Shown: one piece after another, positions 37,101 to 48,709 of the stretch
How positions within the stretch are numbered: position 1 is the first letter of the stretch
Layout: every line of letters starts with the position of its first letter
Assembly (NCBI GenBank): GCA_036971715.1
Contig: JAVHJL010000013.1
Location: forward strand, 1,426,001-1,490,000
Length of the DNA: 64,000 nt
Source: Arthrobotrys musiformis
Taxonomy: Eukaryota > Ascomycota > Orbiliomycetes > Orbiliales > Orbiliaceae
Direction: 5' to 3'
Position numbers and translations under genes: made by a program
Notes under the pieces: model-generated
What the model saw: the letters and a program-made list of their open reading frames with translations, nothing else
What the model was told of the DNA's origin: nothing
Database searches by the model: none

Positions 37101-38026
37101 TGTACGTTATAGCAACCTCGCTTATAAATAATAACTCGTCCTCGATTTGGCAATATGCTTCGAGAAGTTTACCGAACTCACGGAGATTGCTAAGATCGAT
37201 TCCGATAGCGGTGTAGTTGCCTGATGAAATAACGATGTTATCCGAGTGTGGGAAATGCTGAGGATCCAGCAAGAGTTCGCTGAGCTCAGGGGTATTTTGT
37301 ATAATCTCGGCCTTGCGCTGGATAGATTGTGGATAGTCAACGTCGATAAAGTTAACATCAGGGTACTTGCGTAAATAGTGAAAGGGCAGAGGATCACTAT
37401 AAGACTATTGTAAGCCATTGGGAAGCATTCTGGTAAATTATGCGGTGTGCTTACAAACCACACCCGAGGTTAATCAGCTGGCAAAAATGGGGGAAGAACT
37501 AGTCAGTTTGGTCATTCAGGCCGCGATCAAAAGGATGTTAATTCTGGAACAACTTGCATGTTTAGGAGCGTCCGTTTTAGAGCCAAGAAAGTCCTCTACA
37601 GTCTGTTTCACAAGCTCCATACGCAACCAATAGCCGCGATTTATTAGTGGGCTTCGGCGTTGAAATTTTGGAACAAAATAGCGTAGGAGGTGGTCGGCCC
37701 TGTGGGGGACATAGAATTTTTCCACGCTCCTAGAATCAAAAGTTAGACCAGCGGAAATGTATAGAACATAAATACTGCCTGTGTTTGCAGGACTCGGTAG
37801 ATAGTGTTACTAGAAAAGGGAGTACCTTTTAGAGACGATGCTGCTATCGTTTGTCTTCGAATTCGAACAGGAAAGCATTGTTAGTGGCAATATTGATTAA
37901 CTCTATTCAGAGTAACCATAAATTGGAGAGAGGGCTTACGGCGACAACTGCATTAGGAATAACCGTACTGCTGGTTGAAAGCGTGTGGTCCCTCTGAGAA
38001 GAGGGTCCTAAAATCGGAGCTTCCAT
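34185..38026 (-). CDS. PPM2: tRNA wybutosine-synthesizing protein 4 (Ppm2/TYW4): methyltransferase, Kelch and JmjC modules
   Basis: Exons 37940-38026, 37826-37854, 37558-37729, 37455-37477, 37047-37396, 35616-36981, 35201-35519, 34818-35127, 34646-34721 and 34185-34590 (minus) give 1045 aa. TNDSSIVSKR then FYVPHRADHLLRYFVPKF open the LCMT-like SAM methyltransferase, with its motif LINLGCGFDPLPF at about 97-109. Kelch-type repeats run from about 390 to 690 (VYFGGMD, MLLVGGRANPKAA, DCVLVFGGKGDGSEVYG). A JmjC-like domain occupies about 775-1000 (HPGDTLFIPPFWLHAV). Ppm2 methylates and methoxycarbonylates the side chain of yW-72 in tRNA-Phe position 37. Exon 4 is only 23 bases and follows an apparent GC-AG intron (GCAAGT donor). 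At the JmjC metal site I read DYDVCANF where active enzymes have HxD. Confidence 0.93.
37478..37557 (-). other. Putative GC-AG intron in PPM2
   Basis: The preceding exon must end in phase 0 to join LINLGCGF. The only GT nearby gives the wrong phase. A perfect GC-class donor, GCAAGT, gives phase 0 and joins to the acceptor TTGCCAG. The 80-base length is ordinary. Confidence 0.75.
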
Positions 38027-38713
38027 CTCTTAATTCCTAAAATGAAATAGCGGTGGCAGAAGCATCTGCAGTACCAATATTAAATATTATGTGCCGGAAG
38101 AACCTGCACCGTTTGTGGGTTAAGTTGCGTTGTATGAGGTTGTGCCTGTTGTAAATTGACACAATAGAAAATATCAGGTTGGCGCGCGGCTACCTTTTCG
38201 CTTCTTCAGACGCGTATGCAAAATTCATTACATAAGCAGACCACGTGATCTGACGTACCAAAAGGATAGCGATGGCACAGGCCACAGATCGATAGTATAA
38301 ACTCCGTGCTTCATCACAAACCCAACTACTGTCACAACCTCATCCCAACTATCTTCATCGCACTAAAGCAACGTTACCAAGACCAAATCCACCCCCCGAG
38401 CTCCTATCCGAGGACCTGTTCTCATAGCTTTCCTAGCAACTGCACCATTCTCTGCTGGTCTTCCTCGAGCTCTGTTCGCCGATTGTTTTATGTTTTTTTA
38501 GCTAGCGACACCATCTCATTACGCCCTTGAGCGCCAATCTTCATACCCAGCATAATAGAAGCATCTACTGCTTTTCACCATATCATCCCCGCCGCTCTAG
38601 AATATACGCTTTGGCAGCAGCGTATTCCACGAATCTCGAGAGCGCTGCCCGCCGTATCGCATCAGCGCCATAAAATCCCTTGAACAATCCGATATCCGTC
38701 TCCTGGTTGTCAT
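38027..38713. promoter_or_regulatory. Shared divergent promoter of PPM2 and ATG18
   Basis: 687 bases between ATGs. C/T-rich leader sequence precedes ATG18 (about 38300-38420). No specific element assigned. Confidence 0.5.
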
Positions 38714-40198
38714 ATGAATTTTGTCACTTTCAACCAAGACTTCTCCTGCCTGGCGGTAGGGACGCAAAATGGCTATCGAATATATAACTGCGACCCGTTT
38801 GGGAAATGTTACGAAAAAAAGGATGGCGACATTACCATCGTGGAGATGCTCTTCTCCACATCCCTTATCGCCGTTATTCTATCGCCGCGGAGACTTCAGA
38901 TAACGAATACGAGGGTATGTTCCCCTCTCTGCTCATCGAAATTCTCCCACTGATGGCCTTTAATTGTGCACTTATAGCGTGAGTCTACGATCTGCGAACT
39001 GACGTTTCCTACGGCAGTCCTTGCAGTCAAGTTGAATCGTAAACGTCTTATCGTGGTTCTCGAAGACCAAATATATGTGTACGATATTAGCAACATGAAA
39101 CTCTTGACAACCATTGAAACCTCGCCAAACCCCAACGGTATGCCCTAACACAGTCCCCTATTGGTTTCCACCGCATATGCACCAATAATACATATTAACT
39201 ATATCTATTCTCATTGCAGCCATATGCGCCTTGTCGCCTTCATCCGAGAAATGCTATCTTGTTTACCCCCGACCTGTGCCCACATCGCCATCGCCTTTTG
39301 CGCCACCTTCCAATGCAGCTTCTTCTACTACCGTGCCAGGAGTGAGCGGCTCGGGAGATGTAATAGTGTATGACGCTTCGACTCTCAAGACGATAGGCAT
39401 GATATCAGCTCACAAATCGCCAATATCAGCCCTCGCCCTGAGCAGTGATGGCACATACCTAGCAACCGCTTCAGATACGGGGACTATCATACGCGTCTTT
39501 TCTTTGCCACTCGGCACTAAAATGTTTCAATTTCGACGGGGCACGTACCCTTCCAAGATATACAGTATGGCTTTTAATCTTGCATCCACCATGGTTTGTG
39601 TTTCTTCCGCCACGGAAACCGTCCATATATTCAGGCTGGTCGACCCGAGCACAGTGGGCAATGCCATAGACACTTCAGCGTCCCAAATTCATGCAGCATC
39701 AGGCCTGCGGCCGAGAAGCGGGAGCTCGGGTGGCTCGAATGGATCGAATCCAGACGTCACAGGTGCTCCTTTTGATATCAACACGGAGAGTAAACGTCGG
39801 AGCACTTCCTTCGCAAGTCTTATCAGGCGATCATCCCAATCGATAGGGAAATCTGTGGTCGGTGCTGTAGGTGGCTATTTGCCGCAAGCGGTCACTGAGA
39901 TGTGGGAGCCACAACGAGATTTTGCTTTTGTGCGGCTGCCAGCTGCCACAAAGAGCGTTGTGGCCCTAAGCAGCAACAGCCCTCAAATCATGGTCGTTAC
40001 GTCAGACGGATTCTTCTACTTATATAATGTCGACATGGAGAATGGGGGCGAGTGCATCTTAACAAAAAAATACTCGTAAGTCAAGCCCCCCTGTCAATTT
40101 TGACAAAATATACTAGCCCCCCTTGGATAAATACTGATTTCAGGATCTTTAGCCTTCTTGATTCTGGCACGAGGGGTGGTTTTGATGCTGAGATATAG
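38714..40198 (+). CDS. ATG18: PROPPIN Atg18, phosphoinositide-binding autophagy protein
   Basis: Exons 38714-38914, 38978-39137, 39220-40075 and 40144-40198 give 423 aa. [20 protein letters not shown] is the standard PROPPIN start. Seven-bladed propeller landmarks include [60 protein letters not shown] and, at about 215-218, the FRRG motif ([19 protein letters not shown]) that binds PI3P and PI(3,5)P2. A Ser/Gly-rich loop at about 275-320 between late blades is probably the membrane-inserting loop region. Atg18 acts with Atg2 at the phagophore and regulates vacuolar PI(3,5)P2 in yeast. The long, basic form with an extended loop fits Atg18 rather than Hsv2. Length is typical. Confidence 0.95.
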
Positions 40199-40730
40199 TC
40201 TATTTAATGGCATAGCCCTTTTGGGCCGTCTGAAGTTTTATTGATGCTTTGGATGGTCTGTAATATCACAGTATTAGTGTTTGGATATCACTTATTGTCA
40301 TTATTCTTCTTTTCTCGGGAGTGGTTCTTTGGATAAGGTCAAGGCGCTTAGCATATCATTCACGGAGTGTACTAGTGTTCACGTAATATCAGGGTTGTGT
40401 TAGACTAAGTTCGAATACGTTATTTTTTTTTCCCCTTTGGTTACAAAAGCTGGGTAGCTTGAGCCTGGCCCTTGAACGTGTATTTCAACATCCAGTCTTG
40501 CTTCAGTGGCACATGCCCGTTTTTTGGATGCGAAGTCCCTCTGGGCATATTACAGACCGGTGCATCGGTAGCCCTTTCGGATTTGGCGTAAAAGAGGGGG
40601 GGGACGCAGACTTGTTTTTTGTCGGGGATGTAAATTTACGCAGGAAATAGGTGCCCACTTGCAGCTTTGTTTTGAACGAGGCTTGGTGGATGATTCGATT
40701 TCGTTTTAGACGGGCGAGATTTCGGATCGC
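40199..40730. other. Convergent intergenic spacer
   Basis: 3' ends of ATG18 (+) and the TFIIA small subunit (-). No gene or RNA recognised. Confidence 0.5.
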
Positions 40731-41205
40731 TCAGGTCTCGCCAGGCTTCTTGGAATTGCACGATACAATCTTGACCCGGTCACTTTGAATCGCCTGTGAG
40801 TTATCGAGTTTGAACGACACGTCTTTGATGAGAAATGTCCAGACTTCATCGCAGAATCGATATGTGTCAAGGTGGCCCTAAGGATTCCGTGCGCGTGATG
40901 GATGGTTAGCGCAGCGGCGGGTGTGGATTTGCGTGGGAACAAATATTACCTTGAAGGACAACTTGGCAGTGACTTGCTGGGCAAGTATGTCGGTGACAGA
41001 TCGGTCAAAGTTGGATAAAATCTTCATTGCCAGCTGCGGCGCGATGCGACCATCGGAGATGAGATCATCTAGCGCGTCAGTGAGAGCAACTCCGATACTA
41101 AACAATACAATCAGGTCAGCCGGTGACTATGATCGATCGTCGAGGAGGGTATTGCATGGCAGACCTGGACCGTCTGTAGAGCTCGTAGTAGGTTTGGTTG
41201 TTCAT
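40731..41205 (-). CDS. TOA2: Transcription initiation factor IIA small (gamma) subunit
   Basis: Exons 41165-41205, 40950-41097 and 40731-40877 (minus) give 111 aa. [21 protein letters not shown] opens the helical bundle. The beta-barrel half has [20 protein letters not shown] and FKLDN, ending in a short basic tail (CNSKKPGET). Length matches TFIIA-gamma (about 110 aa). It binds TBP-DNA with the TFIIA alpha/beta subunit (Toa1) and stabilises the preinitiation complex. Divergent from TRM2. Confidence 0.96.
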
Positions 41206-41639
41206 TGTGTCTTTGAGGGTGTGAGATGGAGATGCAATGCGATGGCGATGATGTCGTAGCTTATAGTTGCTCAAGTAGGTAGCTTGTGCGGCTTAAATAA
41301 GCATCGCAGCAACACTTCTTTGGGCTTAAGTTGTGGCGTTGTATTATAATCGGCTGCACCCAATTCGCTGCCAATTAAATCTCTATTCCCATGCAATGCG
41401 CGCGCAATATCACATCTGTAAGTATGTATCCTGCTTCAAAAATAAAAATAAAATGATTGAAAAATAAAAATAAATAATAAAAATAAATAATAAATAATAC
41501 CTTCTAGTACTCTTCATGACCAGACCCCATGTTATACCGCCTCGACCTGAGATCAACATAACGCCCACCGCCATCGACATCGACATCTCGCAACCAGCTC
41601 TGGAAGTAGTCTCGAGACCCTCTCCGCAAGCACTCTTTC
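41206..41639. promoter_or_regulatory. Shared divergent promoter of TOA2 and TRM2, with A/T repeat
   Basis: 434 bases between ATGs. An AAAATAAAAATAAATAAT-type tract spans about 41438-41500, close to the TRM2 start. No specific factor site assigned. Confidence 0.55.
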
Positions 41640-43422
41640 ATGAAAACAAGCATAGGCGCAGCCCTACGAACATCATACAGCTGTCTACCTAGAATCTGGG
41701 GCATTGGATTTTCTACATTCGCTCCCCTTTGTTCAATCACTTCTAGGAGAATGTCGGGGACAAAACGGCCCGGTGGCGGTCTAGGGCCCAAGGCTGGAGA
41801 AAAAAGGTGGAAGAGGAAGAAGACAATCCCGGAAACCGGGCTCTCGCTGCGATCCACCGGCAGCCACGAGGAGATACTCCTTCAGGATGTAACGCTCCTG
41901 CTAGGGGAGTCCCACAATCCAGGCCCTGATCATCTTCAGGGCCAAGTCACCGAACCGGAACAGTTTTCCCAGGTTGAACTCTCGATCTCGATGCTAGCTT
42001 CGACTGGTGATGGGTTAGCCGTCTCTCAGGATGGAGCTAGGGTATATGTCGTACCCTTCACGGTCCCTGGAGATAATGTCGTTGCCAAAGTGGTCAAGAA
42101 CTTTGCTTCCTATTCCCTGACGGACTTGGTCGAGGTAACCCAGCCGTCCAAGGATCGGAGCGACGACCTTGTGTTTTGTAAGTATTTCGGTCGCTGTTCT
42201 GGCTGTCAGTTCCAAATGCTCTCTGGGGACTACCAACTCCAGCACAAGCAAAAAGTAATTGCGAAAGCAATGCAGAACTTTTCGAACTTAGACCCATCCC
42301 TGATCCCTCCGATAGGAGGAGTTATGCCCTCGCCATTACTACGTGGGTATAGAACGAAACTGACCCCCCATTTTGACGGGCCGCGCCGGGGGGGTTTCAA
42401 AGAGGGGGCACCGATACCCGATATTGGGTTTCAACAAAAGGGAAGAAATTTCGTTCTTGATATCGAAGACTGCCCAATCGGCACAGATGCAGTCCGAGAC
42501 GGTTTCAAATCGCAAAGAATTTACGTCAAAGAGAACCTTCATACTTTCAAACGTGGAGCTACACTGCTGCTTCGCGAAACTACTGAAAGGAAGTTTCCAC
42601 CTGCGACGGCGGATGGCTGCGAGACGGCCCAATCTTACACAGATGTGAAAACATGCATCACAGACTCGAAAACTCTTGTCACCGAATGGGTGGGCAAGGC
42701 TAGGTTTGCTTCCCCAGCGGGGTCATTCTTCCAGAACAACAATTCTATCTTGGAAAAGGTCGGTTAAGTACTGGAGCATCCATTCTCAACCAAGTTATGG
42801 CTATCAGATTTTTAAGACTAATGTGCCTCTGGATTCTTGCCCTCGTGACAGTTCACCGCATTTGTTCAGGAACAACTTGTGATCCCGAAGCCAGCCGGAC
42901 AAGACGATTCGGAATCATATCTTATCGACGCGTATTGCGGGTCTGGGCTTTTCAGTATCTGCTGTGGCCATGGGTTCAAAGGGATACTTGGGGTTGACAT
43001 ATCCTCGCAATCAATTGAGTCAGCAAGGAAAAATGCTATCGAAAACGGAATCCAAAACGCAAGATTTATCACCGGGAATGCAGAGGCTATTTTTGCAGAC
43101 GTTCAATTCCCACCCGAGTTTACTAGCATGGTTATCGACCCTCCACGAAAGGGGTGTGATGAATTATTCCTCTCCCAGCTCTTAAAGCTTGGCCCAAAGC
43201 GACTTGTCTATATCAGCTGCAACGTCCACACCATGGCACGGGACATCGGATGGCTCGTCCAACAAGACCTCGGAAGGGACTACAACATCGATAAAATTGG
43301 AGGGTTTGACTTTTTCCCACAGGCAAGCGAGACAACCCCCCCCTTTAAGCCCGCTTACACTAACTTGAACACTGCAGACCCACCACGTAGAAGGGTATGC
43401 TGTTCTGTCCAAGAATAGTTAA
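41640..43422 (+). CDS. TRM2: tRNA (uracil-5-)-methyltransferase Trm2 (m5U54)
   Basis: Exons 41640-42758, 42870-43322 and 43378-43422 give 538 aa. A C-x5-C-x2-C cluster (C180, C186, C189 in CKYFGRCSGCQFQ) plus a later DCPIG resembles the iron-sulfur cysteines of the RlmD branch of this family. The catalytic half contains FFQNNNSILEK, the SAM motif DAYCGSGLFSICCG, IDPPRKGCDE and the nucleophile segment YISCNVHTMARD. It ends FFPQTHHVEGYAVLSKNS. The last junction needs a GC donor (CAG|GCAAGC). Trm2 makes ribothymidine at position 54 of tRNAs. Residues 1-37, before a second Met (MSGTKRP), lack acidic residues and look like a mitochondrial presequence. Confidence 0.95.
43323..43377 (+). other. Putative GC-AG intron in TRM2
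   Basis: 55-base intron with donor CAG|GCAAGC and acceptor CTGCAG. No GT lies at a position that would restore the conserved FFPQTHHVEG join; reading through gives an unrelated Pro/Thr-rich tail. Confidence 0.8.
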
Positions 43423-43968
43423 GATAGTGGATCACGCGAACCTACAGGCATCCTCCGCACTCGACATAACCCCCACGTGGCTCAAATAAAAATTTCTCCC
43501 TTTTCTCCCCTTTTTGGGGGTCGAGACGCATATTCTGGGTATCAAAAATGGCCCTGTGAGCATAGGTTTCATGGTGTAGGTCTGGGTTTGGGTCCCGGGT
43601 TAGCTACTGTTCTGCAAGATGTATTATAAAGAACAACAAGGCGTCAGGTAAGCATGAACTAGCAAAAGAGGTGGCTCTAGCTTTCCACACCATCCGGAAC
43701 ACTGGTAATGGAAAATACGGAACTTACGAGTTGTAAATGTTTTCTTACTACCCTGCCACGATACTCATTCCTAGGTATATATGTATTATCCTCCAATACC
43801 AAAGTGGAGGCTCATGTCTTTGAAAAGTTTATCAAAATGGAGGGAAGGATATAGAAGCATCAACAGGATGGAGGCTGGGGATAGAGGGCCTTATTTCTAA
43901 GAGCAATTAGAGAAATTAACGCGGTGATTAGTTCGATGTTCGCTGGCTGTGCTCCCACCTCGGCCGTA
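43423..43968. other. Convergent intergenic spacer
   Basis: 3' ends of TRM2 (+) and the Cdc11-like gene (-). A short tRNA-like word set at about 43565-43605 does not form a complete tRNA (see rejected items). Nothing else seen. Confidence 0.5.
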
Positions 43969-46900
43969 TCAACTACCGAGAGAAGGATCGCTATCTCCCT
44001 TAGATTTGGTTTCAAACAACAACCCGAGACTAGTCATGCGCTCCCAGATGAGGTCATGACGCAACTTGTGCTTGATGTCGAAGACCAAACCGTCAAGGTG
44101 CATCATCTGAGGACATTGCTCCCCAATAAGGATATCGTAGCATCGACGCGCAACCGCAGTATCCTCGGTCATTGATCTTTGAAACATTTCATCGCTGTCT
44201 TTGTCCTGGTGTTGCATGAGGAAGGGGCTCGGGTCAATAACCTCACCAGGTATTTCCGGTCTTGTCAAGTCAGTAGACTGGGACAAAATCGCATAAAACC
44301 CGAGCGTAAGGGGGTTGTGCCTGCGAATAAACATTAGGAGTCATTGCTAGTAATAATGTTAACTTAGGATCAAGGCTCTACCTTAAATCAAGCTCCGATA
44401 GGAATGGCAGGAACCTCAACATGTTATTCAACTTTTGCAAGTTCGATATGCGATTTCCCATGAGATATAGCTTTTTCAACCTCACAATCCCATACAATGG
44501 CTTGATATCGGATAATGCATTATTGTTTAGGTTCATGACACGAATATTCGTCATAAGGCGACCAAAATTGGGTGGCAGCGTTCGGAGGTTGCAAGACGCC
44601 AGCTCCAGATATTGCAAGTTGACAAAATAGTCGAGAGGTGAGAGAGACGATATCGGGTTGCCGGATGCGTATATTTTTCTGAGCTCGTAAAGGGAGTTGA
44701 AAGGGATTTTGACGGTGCTTCAATTTTGTTAGGTATGGGGGTGAAAATGATGGGAAAACAGTCTTACCTGGGACCAGCCTGTGACCTAAATGAAAAGCTG
44801 TCAAGATACCGGGCACTCGAAATCCCATCGATCGCTTCCAATTTGTTCGAATCCAGATAGAGTGTTTTAATGTTTGGAAAAGGCCGTGTATTGAAGTATC
44901 GGAGTTTGTTTTTAGATAGATCGAGAGTCCGTAGGCCCCGCACTTCCATACCCTCGGGCACAGAGAACTCCACTAACTCATTCGAATCTATTTCACAGCG
45001 AATAGATGTTAATACCACTCATTGCTTGGGACTGGAGGATATTGGGGTAGCTAACCCAAGTTTAGGTACGATAATTCCGATAGGCGATGAAGACCCACGA
45101 TGCTGTTGATTTTATTGCTTCCCAAATCCAAGGTTTTCAGGTGTTTCCTACCACTTATTAGCTTGCGACAAAAGGAAACTAGGAAGGGCTGGGATTCCAC
45201 ATACAAGTTAGATGCCCCAAAATTTACGCTACTGATATGGTTCAGTCTTAGTCGCAGCTTAGCAAGGCCATCAAGATGTAATATCCCGTCCAAGGAAGTG
45301 ATCTGATTATTGTCCGCCTTGAGGTCTCGCAAATGAATCAAGGCCGAGAGTCCTATCCGCATTCTTCTGTAAGCGTTTTCCAATTATCATAAGCTTATAC
45401 CCTTGACATACCTGAAAGGTTATCAAGACGATTAGAGGAGAGGTCGAGAAATTGAATATTTGTGAGATGTGTCCAAGCGGTCAGGCTTGAAAGAAGGTTT
45501 CCGGCAACTTTGAGGTCCCGGACTGTGGAAGGCATTCCAGTTAAATGTGTGAGCTGGTTGTGTTCAAGATTGACTTCTACAAGGTTCGGATGGAACGAGG
45601 CAAGGTCTTGCAAGTTCTCTAGCCCCTGTTTCTGAATTTGTAAAGCTTTATTTTGGTCCCAGTATGGACCAAACATATCATTGTCGGTCAGGTGGCGTAC
45701 CATGCTCTTCAAAGCCAAAGACGCCTTGTCAGAAGGGAATTTTCGGAGCTGTCTGCTATTACGGGCATGGTAATTTCGCGAAAGCCCTGACTGCATCCGA
45801 CTGTCGCCCTCGAGGAAATGGTAGGTGATGTCAGTCAAGGGAGTGTTCCAAAATGAGGACTCAGGCTTCCTCATGCTTAACATTGTCCGATTTATTGGGC
45901 CGCCATTTGCCTGCATTGAGATTGTATATTGTCTCAACGACTGGCATGGAGTGTTTTGAGTTCGAGGTATTGCAATGGAGTTTCCATTGGCGGCTGCGGG
46001 GGCTGTATTCGGAGTCGCTGTGTCTGAACTCGATGTCTTGACGCTCAAATCGACAGTCTCAATATCAGCGCCCTTGGTTCCATGCTTGCTAGTTTGGTGG
46101 TTGTTGTCTAGATGCGATGCGCCTGTAGATCCAAACGCCCCTCCGGTGTCGCTTTTTTTAGGGTCAACGTTAGGGGAAATTGGGCGGACACCTTCTTTAG
46201 AGGGCGCTGCAGCATTGCCAGCGGGAAGCGATGGCTCTTTGACGATAGATGACTTCGTTCCTACGTCCGAATTGAGGCCTCGACTTTGGCCTACGGAAAA
46301 CCCCGAGCTGGTAAATATAGTGGGCACTGTCTCGGCACTGTTCTTCTGGTCGCGTGGCAGTACCAAACGCGAGCTAAGGTTCGTTGCTAAATCAGATATC
46401 TCTTCGAACGGATCATCACTTCTCCGCACTGGAGATGACTTATCTCCCATGGTAAGATCCATCAGTAGATCTCGCCTCATGGAATCTATGACATCACCCT
46501 CATGCCGCCAAACTTGCCGCTCCTCGTCAAACACCATACTTCCAACCTTCCTTGGCATCATATGTTTAACCTTGGACGCTAAGATAACATTTAATGAATG
46601 GAGGCTGGCGGCATGGGTGAATGCAGAATGCGGATCTGATAAGAAATTCGGATGCGGTGATCGTGAAAAATCTATCTCGGGCTGTATTAGTAGCTTGCTT
46701 GTCGAGTCCGACGGCTCTAATCGTTCGTCCACATGCGCTACTCGGCCGCTCGGGTGTCGTACTACAGACGCATTGCTATCAAACTCTTCTCCAGACGATT
46801 CGCTACCCCCATCCGTCGTTTCTTCGGCCAAGGAAAGGTTTAACTTCTGCCGTTTAGGCTGGCTCTCTTTGACAGGCGATGGCGGATGCAGTGAATCAGA

Positions 46901-48166
46901 ACGCGGTACCTCTTTTGGCGGTGCCTTCGCCGGTGTCCTCTTGGAACTAGCGGGTGTCCCGTCTAGGAGGCGCTTCGACCGATTAACTAATGAAGTTTCA
47001 GGGTGTGTCGAGGTCTCAGAATTCACTTTCTCGTTGTGTGGTGAGTTAACGAGACCAATTTGTGACATCCGCCCATGTATGGTGGTTTTAGTAAAGGAAT
47101 TTTGGGCCGATGAAAACAGCTTGAGAGGTTGCCACTCTTTTGGGCTTGTGCCTGGTAGTTCAAGGGACGCATCCTCGGAGTTGATGCGCCAGAGAATCTT
47201 GCGGTCAGGTGTAGTGAAATATAGCTGGTTACTATGCGATAGAACGCTCTGTTCCGGGGAAAACGGTCGAGAATCACGGCCCCCGTGATTTCCATAGAAG
47301 TGTCTCGAAAATTCGCTTCTAGAGTTTACACGGAGTAGCCCATTTAGACCGGGCGATTGATCAGAAAACGCAGAGGTAGATATACTATTTATGTACTCCT
47401 CATCTCTGATCACTGAAGACTGGTCTTCTTCCTCCCCTTCCTCTCCCTCTTCTCGGAACAAAGAGGTATCTTGGTTTGTTGAAGATTCAGTAGGCCGCCA
47501 AGCAATGAAAGGCGGCGGTGTGGAGTTCCAAGCAGATCGTTCGAGCGGGTCCTCGGACTCGTATTCAAGCATTGAGCTTAGGTGTGGGGCCGCATGGGCT
47601 CCATATTTATTGTCGGTTTGACCAGATTCCGAGGACCGCTCGCCCAAGGTACTGTGCGATCCTTCAGGAACCGTACTCTCATCCTGGGCTATCCCAGAGG
47701 TATCATCACCCGAATGTTCTTCCGAATGATGCGAATTTATATTTTCTGAAGAGTCCGGTGAGTGCGATCCATCAGATAGTGGTTCAAACAGACTTTCCAA
47801 CCGAGTTGGGCTAAACAGGTCCTCGTTTCCCCCGTCCACTAGAATAATAGGACGTACGTTCGTAGTAAGTTTCTGGACAGTGCCTTGAGGAGTTACGTTC
47901 GGGCTCGGCTCTTGGACGGGTTGGGCCGCAATCTTATGCTTTCCAAAAGGACTGTCATCTTGGGCAAGGACAGAATTCTCGGTGGGGTGCTTCGGAGTAG
48001 TTGGCGTTTTTCGAGACGGTCGTGGGATCAAAGATTTGGGCGGGATGGGAGTCGAGTGAACATTCTCAGAATTGTTCTTGGGAACCGACGCCCCGGTGTG
48101 TGGTTTTGCGGACAGTTGCCCATCCGATATCCAATCATCCTCAAGGTCTTGTAACCAAGACGCCAT
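43969..48166 (-). CDS. cdc11: Leucine-rich-repeat spindle pole body scaffold, Cdc11/Nud1-like
   Basis: Exons 45412-48166, 45056-45352, 44768-44987, 44382-44717 and 43969-44320 (minus) give 1319 aa. It starts MASWLQDLEDDWISDGQL, an N-terminal motif like that of fungal Cdc11 proteins. About 840 residues of Ser/Thr/Pro/Glu-rich, probably disordered sequence follow. The C-terminal third, from about 845 to 1200, is a series of leucine-rich repeats (LVEVNLEHNQLTHL, IQFLDLSSNRLDNLSGL, LRTLDLSKNKLRYF, VMNLNNNALSDI). Cdc11 (fission yeast) and Nud1 (budding yeast) anchor the septation/mitotic exit network at spindle poles. The disordered part, rich in possible Cdk/Polo sites, fits that role. All splice phases close and each LRR junction preserves repeat spacing. 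Start at 48166 is the first true ATG. Confidence 0.88.
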
Positions 48167-48709
48167 GTTTCCTCTCTTTTGTTCTTTTGTTGCCGCTGTT
48201 GTCGTCCTATTTGCACCTGTTTTGTATTTGTTTTGCACCCGAAACACCGATAGGCTCTGGTGGGGTCCAGGCGAAGAAACAGCCTGCTAGAATATTCTGT
48301 ACATCGGCGAGGATGCACGATAGGGGGGATCCGTATTCCGATGGTGTATTGGAAGCATGGAGAGGTAGCGACGACGGTGGCAGCGGTGGCAGCGGTGGGA
48401 CGGCGATGCAATGGCGATGGTGAAGATGTTTATCGGCCAGGCGTCGTCGCATGTGCGCAGCTGTTTACGCGAATCACAACAACCAAACCGATTGATCTGA
48501 TGCACAGATGCAGCTTGCCATACTTACCCAAGTAGGTAAGTCAGCAAGGGCCGTTAGAGAGCTCAAATCGGACCCACACGCCTCATCCCCATCAACCGCA
48601 ATCACCAACAGCCTCCCCGCTGACCCAAACCATCGATTGGCCCTCTGATATGGTTTCGTTCTCAGCGCCGTCGGCACATTCCACGGGGCGAGCTCGAGCG
48701 ACCTAGATC
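48167..48709. promoter_or_regulatory. Shared divergent promoter of the Cdc11-like gene and an unrecognised gene
   Basis: 543 bases between ATGs. GGTGGCAGC-type triplets at about 48374-48400 and an AGTAGGTAAG word at about 48531. Small open frames here are unsupported. Confidence 0.5.

Noticed and set aside
43560..43610. Possible tRNA (GGTTTCATGGTGTAGG ... GGGTCCCGGGTT)
   Set aside because: Resembles an A-box and part of a T-arm, but the stretch is too short and lacks an anticodon arm and a matching acceptor stem.
45975..47288. 437-codon open frame on the plus strand opposite the Cdc11-like gene
   Set aside because: It lies entirely antisense to the long disordered first exon of the Cdc11-like gene and has no family features; Ser/Thr/Pro-rich codons on one strand readily leave an open frame on the other.
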